Positions 7,939 through 16,263 of a DNA stretch of 35,750 nt are shown here, one piece after another. The stretch's first letter is position 1. The number at the start of each line of letters is the position of its first letter. Under the pieces are notes generated by a model that worked only from the letters and a program-made list of their open reading frames with translations, made no database searches and was not told the origin of the DNA. The translations under genes were made by a program, and so were the position numbers. This DNA is from an uncultured Actinobaculum sp. (lineage in GTDB: Bacteria; Actinomycetota; Actinomycetes; Actinomycetales; Actinomycetaceae): NCBI GenBank assembly GCA_938020505.1, contig CALIHR010000042.1:1-35750 (forward strand). The letters are read 5' to 3'.

Positions 7939-8496
7939 ATGTATGCAATGCAGTACCAGATCGCTTTGCCCGCCGACTACGACATGGACGTCATTCGCAA
8001 GAGGGTCCGTGCGACGGGCCGTCTCATGGACGGGTTTCCCGGACTCGAGTTCAAGGCCTACCTCGTGCAAGAGAAGGCCGAGGGCGCGCCGAGGAACGCC
8101 TACGCCCCCTTCTATGTGTGGCGAGACACCGCCGGCATGCGCAGTTTCTGCTGGGGCGAGCCCGGCTACTCGTCGATCGTGCGGGACTTCGGGCGGCACT
8201 CCATTCAAGACTGGACCGTGCACAAGATCGCTCGCGGCCAGTCTTCCTTCGCGAGCGCACGCAGCTTGTCTTTTCAGACCGTCTCGCTTCCGGCCGACGT
8301 CGCCCCCTCCGCCTGCGTCGAAGGCCTCTCGGCCGCGTTCCTCTCGGAAGCGGACGGCAAGACCGTCGCGCGAGTCGCCGCCGTCGATGTGACCGCATGG
8401 GACCTTGTCTTGGTCGAGCTGAGCGCCGCACACGCTGATCAGAGCGCAGCAGGCGGAACTGTCTACGAAGTCCTTCACGTCTCGGAAGGCTCGTGA
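7939..8496 (+). CDS. DUF4865 family protein
   Basis: A 185-residue soluble protein with MQYQIALPADYDMDVIRKRV at its start, then FPGLEFKAYLVQEK, APFYVWRDTAGMRSF and FGRHSIQDWTVHKI, which are characteristic of DUF4865. The beginning resembles a ferredoxin-like dimeric alpha/beta barrel as in small monooxygenases, but the function is not known. A GAAGGAA Shine-Dalgarno site sits about 11 bases before the ATG. No signal peptide or membrane segment. It lies downstream of a TetR gene and the pair is enclosed by two tRNA-Lys genes. Confidence 0.8.
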   Translation: MYAMQYQIALPADYDMDVIRKRVRATGRLMDGFPGLEFKAYLVQEKAEGAPRNAYAPFYVWRDTAGMRSFCWGEPGYSSIVRDFGRHSIQDWTVHKIARGQSSFASARSLSFQTVSLPADVAPSACVEGLSAAFLSEADGKTVARVAAVDVTAWDLVLVELSAAHADQSAAGGTVYEVLHVSEGS

Positions 8497-8529
8497 CCGA
8501 ACAAGGCCTCCCGGAAATCAAAAGGATCG

Positions 8530-8565
8530 AAAATCAAAAGGCCCGCAGTCTTTCGACTGCGGGCC
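8530..8565 (-). terminator. Rho-independent terminator of tRNA-Lys copy 2
   Basis: A perfect 11-bp stem (GGCCCGCAGTC / GACTGCGGGCC) with a 4-base loop at 8540-8565 is followed on the minus strand by CTTTTGATTTT. It lies directly downstream of the tRNA-Lys gene at 8573-8644. Confidence 0.85.
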
Positions 8566-8572
8566 AGACCCG

Positions 8573-8644
8573 TACACCGCCTGGGACTCGAACCCAGAAC
8601 CCACTGATTAAGAGTCAGTTGCTCTACCATTGAGCTAGCGGTGC
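8573..8644 (-). tRNA. tRNA-Lys (CTT anticodon), copy 2
   Basis: Minus-strand cloverleaf with acceptor GCACCGC/GCGGTGT, anticodon loop CTCTTAA (CTT), T-arm CTGGG/CCCAG and discriminator A. It shares about 55 contiguous 3' bases with the copy at 7004-7076 but has a slightly shorter D-loop and a better paired acceptor stem. Followed by a strong terminator. Confidence 0.93.
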
Positions 8645-8940
8645 GGATTCCAACTTTACCCGCCGATCGCGGCGCAGGCAAACGCCGATCCCGTGGCGCG
8701 CGACACCGTCGCCGCACTCGCCCTTCCGACGCCGGCGCCTCGGGGTTCCGTCGAGGGGCGAAATGCTGTCGCGGGCCTCCCGTCTGAGCGCCGCCATGCC
8801 CTACATCGGCGAGATGCCGGGGCGAGGTCGGCTACACCCGTCTGGGAACGCCAGCCTCACCCAAAGCGCGGCGGGAGCCTCGGGAGCCCCGGGAAACCGA
8901 CGTTGCCGTTCCAATGCCGGCCTTGTGGCAATCTTGTGGG
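8645..8940. other. Intergenic region upstream of the DExH helicase
   Basis: No gene is recognised. The sequence TTGCCG near 8903 and CAATCT near 8929 could be promoter boxes for the helicase gene, but the match is weak. Confidence 0.3.
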
Positions 8941-11799
8941 GTGACGAACGAAAAGCCCAACGCCCCAGCCCTCAACCTTGCGCTTGACAGGCTCGAAGAC
9001 GCCTTCGGATTCACGCCTGACGGCGACGCCGTCTACGAGGAGTTCTCGAAGTGGGCCGAATCGACGGGACGCCCCCTCTATCCACACCAGGAAGAGGCTC
9101 TTCTGGCTGCGGTTTCCGGCGACAACCTGATCGTGTCCACGCCGACGGGATCGGGCAAGTCGATAGTCGCGCTCGCGGCGATCTTCACCGCCCTCGCACA
9201 CGGGCGGAGCGCCTACTACACAGCGCCGCTCAAAGCCCTCGTCTCGGAAAAGTTTTTCGAGCTCATTGCGGCCTTCGGCGCGCACAACGTCGGCATGGTC
9301 ACGGGCGACTCGTCCATCAACGCCGGGGCGCCGATCGTGTGCGCAACGGCGGAAATCGTCGCGAACATCGCTTTGCGCGAGGGCGACGCCGCGGGCATCG
9401 GCGTGCTCGTCGCGGACGAGTTCCACTTCTACGGCGATCCCCAGCGCGGGTGGGCATGGCAGGTCCCTCTCTTGGAGCTCGCCTCGACCCAGCACGTCCT
9501 CCTCTCCGCCACGCTGGGCGACACGTCCTTCCTTGCGGAAGACCTGAGCAAACGCACGGGCAGGAACACATCCGTCGTCGACCGCGCCGAACGCCCAGTC
9601 CCCCTTGCGTTCTCCTACTCGCGCGAACCCCTCGGCGAAGTCGTCCTCGAACTCGTCTACACCCACCGCGCCCCCGTCTACGTGGTCCACTTCTCACAAA
9701 AGGAGGCCGTCAGCCAGGCGCAGGCACTGCTTCCGATCAATCTGACGACGAAGGCCGAGCGCGAGCTCATAGCCAAGGAGATCGGCGATTTCCGCTTCGG
9801 CCCCGGCTTCGGAAAAACGCTGTCCAAACTGCTGCGATCGGGCATCGGCGTCCATCACGCAGGGCTGCTCCCCCGCTACCGCCGGCTCGTCGAAAGGCTC
9901 ACGCAAGCCGGACGGCTCAAGGTCGTCTGCGGCACGGACACCCTCGGCGTCGGGATCAACGTCCCCATTCGAACCGTCCTCCTGACGTCGCTGTCGAAGT
10001 TCGACGGAACCCGTTCACGCCACCTTTCGGCCCGCGAGTTCCACCAGATCGCGGGCCGGGCGGGCAGGGCCGGGTTCGACACGGCGGGCGACGTCGTCGT
10101 CCAAGCCCCCGAGTACGAGATCGAGAACGCGAAAGCCCTGGAAAAAGCCGCCGGTGACCCCAAGAAGCTCAAGAAACTCGTTCGAAAGAAAGCCCCCGAA
10201 GGCGTGGTGCTGTGGGGAGAGAAGACGCTCGCACACTTGCAGAACGCGGCGCCGGAGAAGCTGGCCTCGCAGATGCGCGTCAACCACGCCATGATCCTCA
10301 ACCTTCTGCAGCGCCCCGGGGATTCAGTGGCCGCCGCCGTCCGCCTGCTGACGGACAACCACGAACCCAAAACCGAGTCGAACCCCCTGATCAGAAGGGC
10401 GGTCGAAATCTACGAAACGCTCCGTTCGGCGGGGGTCGTCATCCACCACGACGTCGAATGGCAGGCCGCCCACCCCGGGGAGTCCGCGGTCGATTTTGCG
10501 CGCGAGGTTCCGAGCGACTTCGCCCTCAACTCGCCTCTGGCCCCCTTCGCGCTCGCGGCCCTCGACCTGCTCGAACGCGAGTCCCCCGACTATCCGCTCG
10601 ACGTCGTCTCGGTGGTAGAGGCCGTCCAGGAAAATCCGATGCAGGTGCTCTACGCGCAGGAACGCGCGGCGCGCGGCGAGGCGATCGGAAGGATGAAGGC
10701 CGCCGGAATGGGCTACGAGGAGCGGATGGCCGAGGCGGACTCCATCACGTGGCCGCGGCCCCTCGCGGAGCTTTTGGAGGGGGCCTTGGCCGTCTACCGT
10801 CAGACGAATCCGTGGGTGGACGGCTACGACCTCACCCCGAAATCGATCGTGCGGGAAATGGTGGAGCACGCCGAGACGTTTTCCGAGTTCGTCTCGCGCT
10901 ACGACCTGGCGCGCAGCGAGGGCGTGCTTTTGCGCTACCTCTCGGACGTCTACAAGGCCCTGCGGCAGACCGTGCCGCTCGAGGCCCGCACGGACGAGGT
11001 CGACGAGATCACGCAGTGGCTGGGGACGCTCGTTCGCTCGGTCGACTCCTCGCTCCTCGACGAATGGGAGGCCCTCGCCGACGGCAGGGTGACGCCCGAG
11101 GAGGCCGCCCGCATGTCCGGCGAGGCCGAGGGCGGACTCGACGAGGTCGCCTTCGGGGCGGACGAGAACGGCGCCGCCGCCTTTACCCGCAACCGCCACG
11201 CTTTCAAGGCCGCGGTCCGCAATGCGGCGTTTCGCAGGGTCGAGGCCGTTCAATTCGAGGACCTCGACTCCTTGGACCGCCTCGACGGCGAGCCCGCGTG
11301 GGCGGAATCCAGCCGGTTCGGGGAGGCCGACAGTCAAATTGGGGACGAGGGCGGCGAGGCTGAGGCTGCGGACGGCGCGGCCGGGGCCGCGGGAAGCCAG
11401 GCGACGCCCGCACTCGGTGAAGCCGGTCCCGCCGACCAAGCGGCACCCGCAAACCACGGACCCGGGCCCGTATGGGACGGCGACGCCTGGATGGACGCCA
11501 CCGATCCGTATTTCGACGTCTATGAGGGCGTCGGGATCGACTCCCGCGCCCGCGGAAACGAGTTCTTCCGGGTGCAAGAACAGGTCGACGCCGCAGACCT
11601 CGCCGAGGCGGGCGTGCCCCGCGAGGTCGCCGAGGCCCTCGTCGAAGGAAAGCGACCCGGCCGCCTGTGGATCGTCACGCAGGTTTTCGACGACGGCGAG
11701 GGCGACGGCGGCTGGGGCTTCCGCGCATTCGTCGACCTCGACGAATGCGACGAGATGGGCGCGGCGAAGCTTCGGGTCATCCATGTCGGCGAGCTGTGA
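8914..11799 (+). CDS. Ski2-like DExH-box RNA helicase with DUF3516-type C-terminus
   Basis: A 961-residue superfamily 2 helicase. Motifs: Q-motif-like YPHQEEA (56-62), Walker A TPTGSGKS (76-83), APLKALVSEK (104-113), DEFH Walker B box (168-171), SAT (198-200), HHAGLLPRYRR (314-324), GTDTLGVGINVP (340-351) and motif VI QIAGRAGRAG (378-387). The C-terminal half matches the long helical region of actinobacterial DUF3516 helicases, interrupted by an acidic Ala/Gly-rich linker around 800-850. Relatives remodel structured RNA or RNA-protein complexes; the substrate is not known. A GTG at 8941 (nine codons later, right after TGTGGG) is an equally plausible start. Not in an operon with the following YggS gene, which is about 100 bases away but co-oriented. 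Confidence 0.9.
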   Translation: MPALWQSCGVTNEKPNAPALNLALDRLEDAFGFTPDGDAVYEEFSKWAESTGRPLYPHQEEALLAAVSGDNLIVSTPTGSGKSIVALAAIFTALAHGRSAYYTAPLKALVSEKFFELIAAFGAHNVGMVTGDSSINAGAPIVCATAEIVANIALREGDAAGIGVLVADEFHFYGDPQRGWAWQVPLLELASTQHVLLSATLGDTSFLAEDLSKRTGRNTSVVDRAERPVPLAFSYSREPLGEVVLELVYTHRAPVYVVHFSQKEAVSQAQALLPINLTTKAERELIAKEIGDFRFGPGFGKTLSKLLRSGIGVHHAGLLPRYRRLVERLTQAGRLKVVCGTDTLGVGINVPIRTVLLTSLSKFDGTRSRHLSAREFHQIAGRAGRAGFDTAGDVVVQAPEYEIENAKALEKAAGDPKKLKKLVRKKAPEGVVLWGEKTLAHLQNAAPEKLASQMRVNHAMILNLLQRPGDSVAAAVRLLTDNHEPKTESNPLIRRAVEIYETLRSAGVVIHHDVEWQAAHPGESAVDFAREVPSDFALNSPLAPFALAALDLLERESPDYPLDVVSVVEAVQENPMQVLYAQERAARGEAIGRMKAAGMGYEERMAEADSITWPRPLAELLEGALAVYRQTNPWVDGYDLTPKSIVREMVEHAETFSEFVSRYDLARSEGVLLRYLSDVYKALRQTVPLEARTDEVDEITQWLGTLVRSVDSSLLDEWEALADGRVTPEEAARMSGEAEGGLDEVAFGADENGAAAFTRNRHAFKAAVRNAAFRRVEAVQFEDLDSLDRLDGEPAWAESSRFGEADSQIGDEGGEAEAADGAAGAAGSQATPALGEAGPADQAAPANHGPGPVWDGDAWMDATDPYFDVYEGVGIDSRARGNEFFRVQEQVDAADLAEAGVPREVAEALVEGKRPGRLWIVTQVFDDGEGDGGWGFRAFVDLDECDEMGAAKLRVIHVGEL

Positions 11800-11897
11800 C
11801 GCCCGGCAGGGCCCGAGCAGGCTGTCGCACACGCCCGAGCAAGCTGTCAGATTCGCACGCGCCCGCTAGAATTCAAGGGTCGAAAGGGCTGGCATAG

Positions 11898-12797
11898 ATG
11901 AATGAAAACGACGGCGAAGACAACGGCGGCGTCGGGACGAATCGAGTCGACGCAAACAGCGCCGGAACGGGAGGCGTCGAGACGAACGGCGTCAACTGGT
12001 CCGGCCAGGCGACCAGCTTCGAGGGCGTTTCCCGTCCGGACGTAAGCGAGATCGCGGGGCGCTGGGAGAGTCTGCGCGACAAAGTGGCCGCGGCCGCGTC
12101 ACGCGCGGGGCGCGGGGAGAACGCCGTCTCGATTCTGCTGGCCGCCAAGTTCCAGGAGCCCGAACGGGTCGCCGCAGCCTTGCGCGCCGGAGGCGGCCTG
12201 ATAGGCCACAACTACATTCAACAGTTGGAGGAGGGCGAAACGGCTCTGGCCGAGCTGGGCGCACCCTCCCACCGCGTCCACGTCATCGGCCACGTTCAGG
12301 CGAACAAGGCCGGCAAGGCAATCCGCGCAGCCGACTGCATCGAGACCCTCGATTCGCTCAAGCTCGCTGCGCGCCTAGACCGGCTGCACGGTGAGCGCAT
12401 TGCCGCGGGCGAGCTCCGAAAAGACGGCGGCCCCCTCGGTCCCTTCGACGTCATGATTCAGGTCAACTCTGCGGGATCCGAATCCCAGTATGGCGTGGAT
12501 CCGAGCGGCGTCGTCGACCTCGCCGGCGCGGTTGCGGAGCTGTCGAACTTGCGCCTTGTCGGGCTCATGCTCATCGGCGCCAACACCGACGACGTCGCCG
12601 CGGTGGCCGCCTCCCACGCGCGCGTGCGCGAGCTGCGGGATGCCGTTCGGGCCGCCGGCGTCGCCAGCTGCACCGAGTTGTCGATGGGCATGACGGGCGA
12701 CATGGAAATCGCCATCGCCGAAGGATCGACCGAGGTTCGAGTGGGCACGGCCGTGTTCGGGCCGCGACCCGTCATGAAACACGCTCGCTCGTCCTGA
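11898..12797 (+). CDS. YggS-family pyridoxal-phosphate homeostasis protein
   Basis: A 299-residue single-domain PLP protein of the YggS/PROSC family (alanine-racemase-like barrel). The PLP-binding lysine is K84 in ILLAAKFQEPE. Other family blocks are GHNYIQQ, HVIGHVQANKA (the usual IGxLQxNK), QVNSAGSESQYGV, LRLVGLMLIGA, LSMGMTGDMEIAI and VRVGTAVFGPR. These proteins bind PLP and balance vitamin B6 and amino-acid pools without a known reaction. The first about 45 residues are an Asn/Gly/Thr-rich extension absent from typical members (about 230 residues), so a later start is possible, but no better one is apparent. It converges with lplA. Confidence 0.88.
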   Translation: MNENDGEDNGGVGTNRVDANSAGTGGVETNGVNWSGQATSFEGVSRPDVSEIAGRWESLRDKVAAAASRAGRGENAVSILLAAKFQEPERVAAALRAGGGLIGHNYIQQLEEGETALAELGAPSHRVHVIGHVQANKAGKAIRAADCIETLDSLKLAARLDRLHGERIAAGELRKDGGPLGPFDVMIQVNSAGSESQYGVDPSGVVDLAGAVAELSNLRLVGLMLIGANTDDVAAVAASHARVRELRDAVRAAGVASCTELSMGMTGDMEIAIAEGSTEVRVGTAVFGPRPVMKHARSS

Positions 12798-12864
12798 AAC
12801 AAGTCCAAGCGTCATAAAGCAAGGCGCTCTTCACGAAGCAAACCCAACCGGCGGCCTGAAGGCG

Positions 12865-13701
12865 CTACGGAATGCGCGTCAGCCAGGCCGGATCGGCGAA
12901 TTTGGCCTTGGCGAGGCTCTGGGCGGCGATCAGCTCGTCGGGGCGATACTTCGCCTTTCTCACCGTGCGCCCGCGCGCCAACGATCGGCGAAGCGCGTCG
13001 ATGACGCCCTCGCGGGCGACGTCGACGTAGGAACGGATTCCCACTGCCTTCTTCTGGGCGCTCTTCACGCCGCGCGCGCCGGTGTCCGGCCGGAAGAGCC
13101 GGGTGACGGCCAGCAGCTGCTCGGTTTCGATCTCCCAGCTCATGACGGCGTGATGGATCGTCGCTCCCCCGGCGAGCCTGCGTTGGGCGGCGCCGCCGAT
13201 CTTCCCGTCGAGGGTGGCGATGTCGTTGATCGGCATGTAGAAGGCCGGCACTCCCATTTCCTTCAGGGAACGCAGAACCCACGAATCGCACAGCGCATAG
13301 GATTCGCGCAGGCTGAGGCCCGAAAGGGCCGCGCTTGGCACGATCACCGAGTAGGCGATCGCACGGGCGGGGTCCATGTACATCGTCCCTCCCCCGCTTG
13401 CCCGCCGGGCGAGTGCGATCCCGCGTTCCTTCGCTGCTTCGACGTCGATCTCGTTGCTCAACGACTGCGAGGAGCCGATCACCGCCGCCGTTTCGTTCCA
13501 ATTCCAGAGGCGAACAGCCGCGGGGCGCATGCCGTCCGCGACGCTCTCGGCGACGGCGTGGTCGAGCGCCAAGTTCACAGCGATCGAAAGAGGGCGCGAT
13601 TCGAGCAGGTCGAACCGCGAGGGGAGGCGGGCGGCGCTGTCGGCCCCTAGAAAACGGGCGACGCGAACCCCCGAAGGACCGGCGGCGCCGGGCTCCGCCA
13701 C
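12865..13701 (-). CDS. Lipoate-protein ligase A family protein
   Basis: A protein of 278 residues from a GTG at 13701, or 295 from a TTG at 13752 that would overlap ilvE by 47 bases. The biotin/lipoate ligase fold shows RRASGGGTMYMDP (the RRxSGGG lipoyl-AMP binding loop, about residue 99), NDIATLDGKIGGAAQRR (the NDI...DGKK-like stretch with the catalytic lysine near 167) and HHAVMSWEIE. Such enzymes attach lipoate to E2 and GcvH subunits by way of lipoyl-AMP. The GTG lies 4 bases after the ilvE stop, which suggests coupling, and no Shine-Dalgarno is seen for either start. Octanoyl transfer instead of lipoate ligation is possible. Confidence 0.82.
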   Translation of the reverse strand: MAEPGAAGPSGVRVARFLGADSAARLPSRFDLLESRPLSIAVNLALDHAVAESVADGMRPAAVRLWNWNETAAVIGSSQSLSNEIDVEAAKERGIALARRASGGGTMYMDPARAIAYSVIVPSAALSGLSLRESYALCDSWVLRSLKEMGVPAFYMPINDIATLDGKIGGAAQRRLAGGATIHHAVMSWEIETEQLLAVTRLFRPDTGARGVKSAQKKAVGIRSYVDVAREGVIDALRRSLARGRTVRKAKYRPDELIAAQSLAKAKFADPAWLTRIP

Positions 13702-13705
13702 TCGG

Positions 13706-14839
13706 CTAAGCGAGCCGATAGAGCCAACCGTGGCGATCCTCGGCCTTTCCAAGCTGGATTCCCGTGATTCGGTCGTAAATCGTTCTCGTCACTTCGCTTC
13801 CGGGGATCTTCACTCGGAAGTCCTTGCCCGAGAGCGATCCGATGGACGTGATGACCGCGGCCGTTCCGCAGGCGAACATCTCGGCGACGGCGCCGCTCTC
13901 GATTCCGGCCAGAACATCGGCCAAGGCAAGGGTCTCTTCGCGGACGTCCGCGCCGTCGTCGCGCAGAAGCTGAAGAATCGACGAGCGAGTGCAGCCTGCC
14001 AGAATGTTGCCGGTGAGCTTCGGGGTGCGAATCGACCCGTCGGACATCACGACGAAGACGTTCATGCCTCCGAGCTCGTCGATGTTCGTGTCGGTGGCGG
14101 CGTCGAGGAACATGACCTCGTCGTATCCGCCTTCGTGTGCGATCGTTTTGGGCAGGAGCGAGGCGGCGTAGTTTCCTCCGGTCTTCGCGTCGCCCATCCC
14201 TCCGGGGCCGGCGCGGTGGAAGTCGCGTTCCACCCACACGTCGATCGGCTGGAAGCCGTTGGCAAAGTAGGCGCCTGAAGGCGAGGCGACCGCCATGTAC
14301 TCGTAGCGTTCGGCGGCGCGAACGCCCAAGAACGCTTCGGAGGCGAAGATGAACGGCCTGAGGTAGAGGGAGGAGCCGGGCGCGTCGGGAACCCACGCGG
14401 CGTCTTGGCGCACGAGGTTGACAAGCGATCCGACGAAGGCCTCGTGTTCGAGCTCGGGTATCGCCAAACGCCGACTGGAATGGTTGAGGCGGGCCGCGTT
14501 GTACGTGGGCCGGAACGTCCAGATCGAACCGTCCTCGTGGCGGTAGGCCTTCAGCCCTTCGAACACTTCCTGGCCGTAGTGCAGCACCGCGCCGGCGGGG
14601 TCCATGGAGAGCGGGCCGTAGGCTTCGACCCTGAAATCGTGCCACCCTTTGTCAGGCGTCCACACGGCGTGGGCCATGTGATCGGAGAACTGCTTTCCGA
14701 ATCCCGGGGCGGCGAGCACTCCTTCGCGCTCGGCCTCGCTCGCCGGATGCGGGTTGGGCCTGACATCCCACGTGCCGGCAAGGTCGGCGGCGGCGGGCAC
14801 CGCCTCCATCGACGCCAGTTCAAGATCCGTGTAACTCAT
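13706..14839 (-). CDS. ilvE: Branched-chain amino acid aminotransferase
   Basis: 377 residues from the ATG at 14839, which has GAAAGAAG about 9 bases upstream; an extension to 14863 is unlikely. Fold type IV PLP enzyme. Visible: LHYGQEVFEGLKAYRHEDG (86-104), FRPTYNAARLNHSSRRL, SLYLRPFIFASE, the catalytic lysine K219 in AKTGGNYAAS, FLDAATDTNIDELGGMNVF and SIGSLSGKDF near the C-terminus. It catalyses the last step of leucine, isoleucine and valine synthesis, using glutamate as amino donor. It lies 135 bases downstream of leuB on the same strand, a natural pairing in leucine synthesis. Confidence 0.95.
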   Translation of the reverse strand: MSYTDLELASMEAVPAAADLAGTWDVRPNPHPASEAEREGVLAAPGFGKQFSDHMAHAVWTPDKGWHDFRVEAYGPLSMDPAGAVLHYGQEVFEGLKAYRHEDGSIWTFRPTYNAARLNHSSRRLAIPELEHEAFVGSLVNLVRQDAAWVPDAPGSSLYLRPFIFASEAFLGVRAAERYEYMAVASPSGAYFANGFQPIDVWVERDFHRAGPGGMGDAKTGGNYAASLLPKTIAHEGGYDEVMFLDAATDTNIDELGGMNVFVVMSDGSIRTPKLTGNILAGCTRSSILQLLRDDGADVREETLALADVLAGIESGAVAEMFACGTAAVITSIGSLSGKDFRVKIPGSEVTRTIYDRITGIQLGKAEDRHGWLYRLA

Positions 14840-14974
14840 AAGATCACTTCTTTCTCGGGGCAATGAGTCGATTCTAGTGCCAGATCGGGCGCCGGACGAT
14901 TCCGATCGCCACGGCGACCCACGCGCGGCACGGCCCGCCGCGCGCCCGTTCCCACGCGCGGCGCGATTCGCGCC

Positions 14975-16039
14975 TCAGCCGCGGACCAAAGCCGCGACGG
15001 CATTTCCGACGTCCGACGTCGAACGGACCAGGGGCGCGCCCGCCTCGGCCGCGGAAGCCCTCGCCGCCATGTCGGATTCGATCGCGTTCTCGATCGCCCG
15101 GGCGTGCTCGGCAAGCCCGAGGTGGTCGAGCATGAGGGCCACGGAGGCGATGGTCGCCGTGGGGTCGGCGATCTGCTTGCCCGCGATGTCGGGGGCCGAG
15201 CCGTGGATGGGCTCGAACATGGACGGGAAGGCCCTCTCGGGGTTGATGTTTCCGGAGGCGGCGAGCCCTATGCCGCCGGTTATCGCACCGGCTTCGTCGG
15301 TGAGGATGTCTCCGAACAGGTTGTCCGTCGCGATCACGTCGAATCTGGCGGGATCGGCGACCAGGAAGATCGTCGCGGCGTCCACGTGCATGTAGTCGAC
15401 GGCGACGTCGGGATACTCAGCGCCGACCTCCTCGACCACGCGCCGCCACAGCCCGCCGGCGTTGACCAGCACGTTGTGCTTGTGCACGTATGTCAGCTTC
15501 TTGCGGGGGCGCGCCTGGGCCTTGGCGAAGGCGTATCGCACCAGGCGTTCTACGCCGTAGGCCGTGTTGACCGAGACTTCGGTTGCGATTTCGCAGGGGG
15601 TTCCCCGCCGGACGACCCCGCCGTTGCCGCAGTAAAGCCCCTCAGTCCCTTCGCGAACCACGAGAAAGTCGATATCGCCCGGGTCGGCCAGCGGCGTGGG
15701 CACTCCCGGATAATGCCTGTTCGGCCGGAGGTTGACGTAATGGTCGAGCGAGAAACGCAGCTTGAGGAGGAGGCCGCGCTCCAGCACGCCCGAGGGGACT
15801 CGGGGATCGCCGATCGCCCCCAAGAGAATCGCGTCGCGCCCCTTGATGTCTTCGAGGTCGGCCTCCGTGAGAGTCTCTCCCGTTGCGAGATATCGGCGAG
15901 CCCCGAGGTCGTATGTGCGGATTGCGATTTCCGGCCCGCCGAGGGTTTCGCGCACGGCGTCGAGAACCTTCAGGCCTTCCGCCACAACTTCGGGGCCGAT
16001 TCCGTCACCGGGGATCACTGCGAGGTCTATGGACGTCAT
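14975..16039 (-). CDS. leuB: 3-isopropylmalate dehydrogenase
   Basis: 354 residues from the ATG at 16039, which begins MTSIDLAVIPGDGIGPEV, the family N-terminus. Further blocks are AILLGAIGDPRVPSGVLERG, LRFSLDHYVNLRPNRHYPG, REGTEGLYCGNGG, the metal-site region DNLFGDILTDEAGAITGGIG, and FEPIHGSAPDIAGKQIADP. It oxidatively decarboxylates 3-isopropylmalate with NAD in leucine synthesis. A TATCCT box about 6 bases before the ATG and the lack of a Shine-Dalgarno would fit a leaderless transcript, but no clear -35 is present. Confidence 0.95.
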   Translation of the reverse strand: MTSIDLAVIPGDGIGPEVVAEGLKVLDAVRETLGGPEIAIRTYDLGARRYLATGETLTEADLEDIKGRDAILLGAIGDPRVPSGVLERGLLLKLRFSLDHYVNLRPNRHYPGVPTPLADPGDIDFLVVREGTEGLYCGNGGVVRRGTPCEIATEVSVNTAYGVERLVRYAFAKAQARPRKKLTYVHKHNVLVNAGGLWRRVVEEVGAEYPDVAVDYMHVDAATIFLVADPARFDVIATDNLFGDILTDEAGAITGGIGLAASGNINPERAFPSMFEPIHGSAPDIAGKQIADPTATIASVALMLDHLGLAEHARAIENAIESDMAARASAAEAGAPLVRSTSDVGNAVAALVRG

Positions 16040-16136
16040 GGATCTAGGATATCGGCTGTTCAAAATACGGGATTCCCGTCTCACGATCCGGACGGCTTCT
16101 ACGTCGAGTCGTTGCGTTCGACGCCGAGGCGAACGG

Positions 16137-16173
16137 GATGCGAGCCCGGCCTTGACGGGCTCGGGCTCGCATC
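16137..16173. terminator. Stem-loop between the membrane-protein gene and leuB
   Basis: Perfect 12-bp arms GATGCGAGCCCG (16137-16148) and CGGGCTCGCATC (16162-16173) enclose a 13-base loop. It lies downstream of the minus-strand gene ending at 16264 and upstream of leuB. There is no adjacent T-run, so it may be a terminator without a U-tract, as is frequent in actinobacteria, or an RNA processing element. Confidence 0.5.
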
Positions 16174-16263
16174 TGCGACGGGCTTTAGGCGCCGCGCGGG
16201 CGCCCCGTAAAAGCGCCCAGTGGGATCTCCGATCGGATCCCGATGTCTATCGGATCTCGATGT

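Noticed and set aside
10324..11832. 502-residue minus-strand frame opposite the helicase gene
   Set aside because: Antisense open frame caused by GC-rich codon bias; the plus strand carries all helicase motifs.
15104..16210. 368-residue plus-strand frame opposite leuB
   Set aside because: Antisense shadow; leuB motifs are on the minus strand.
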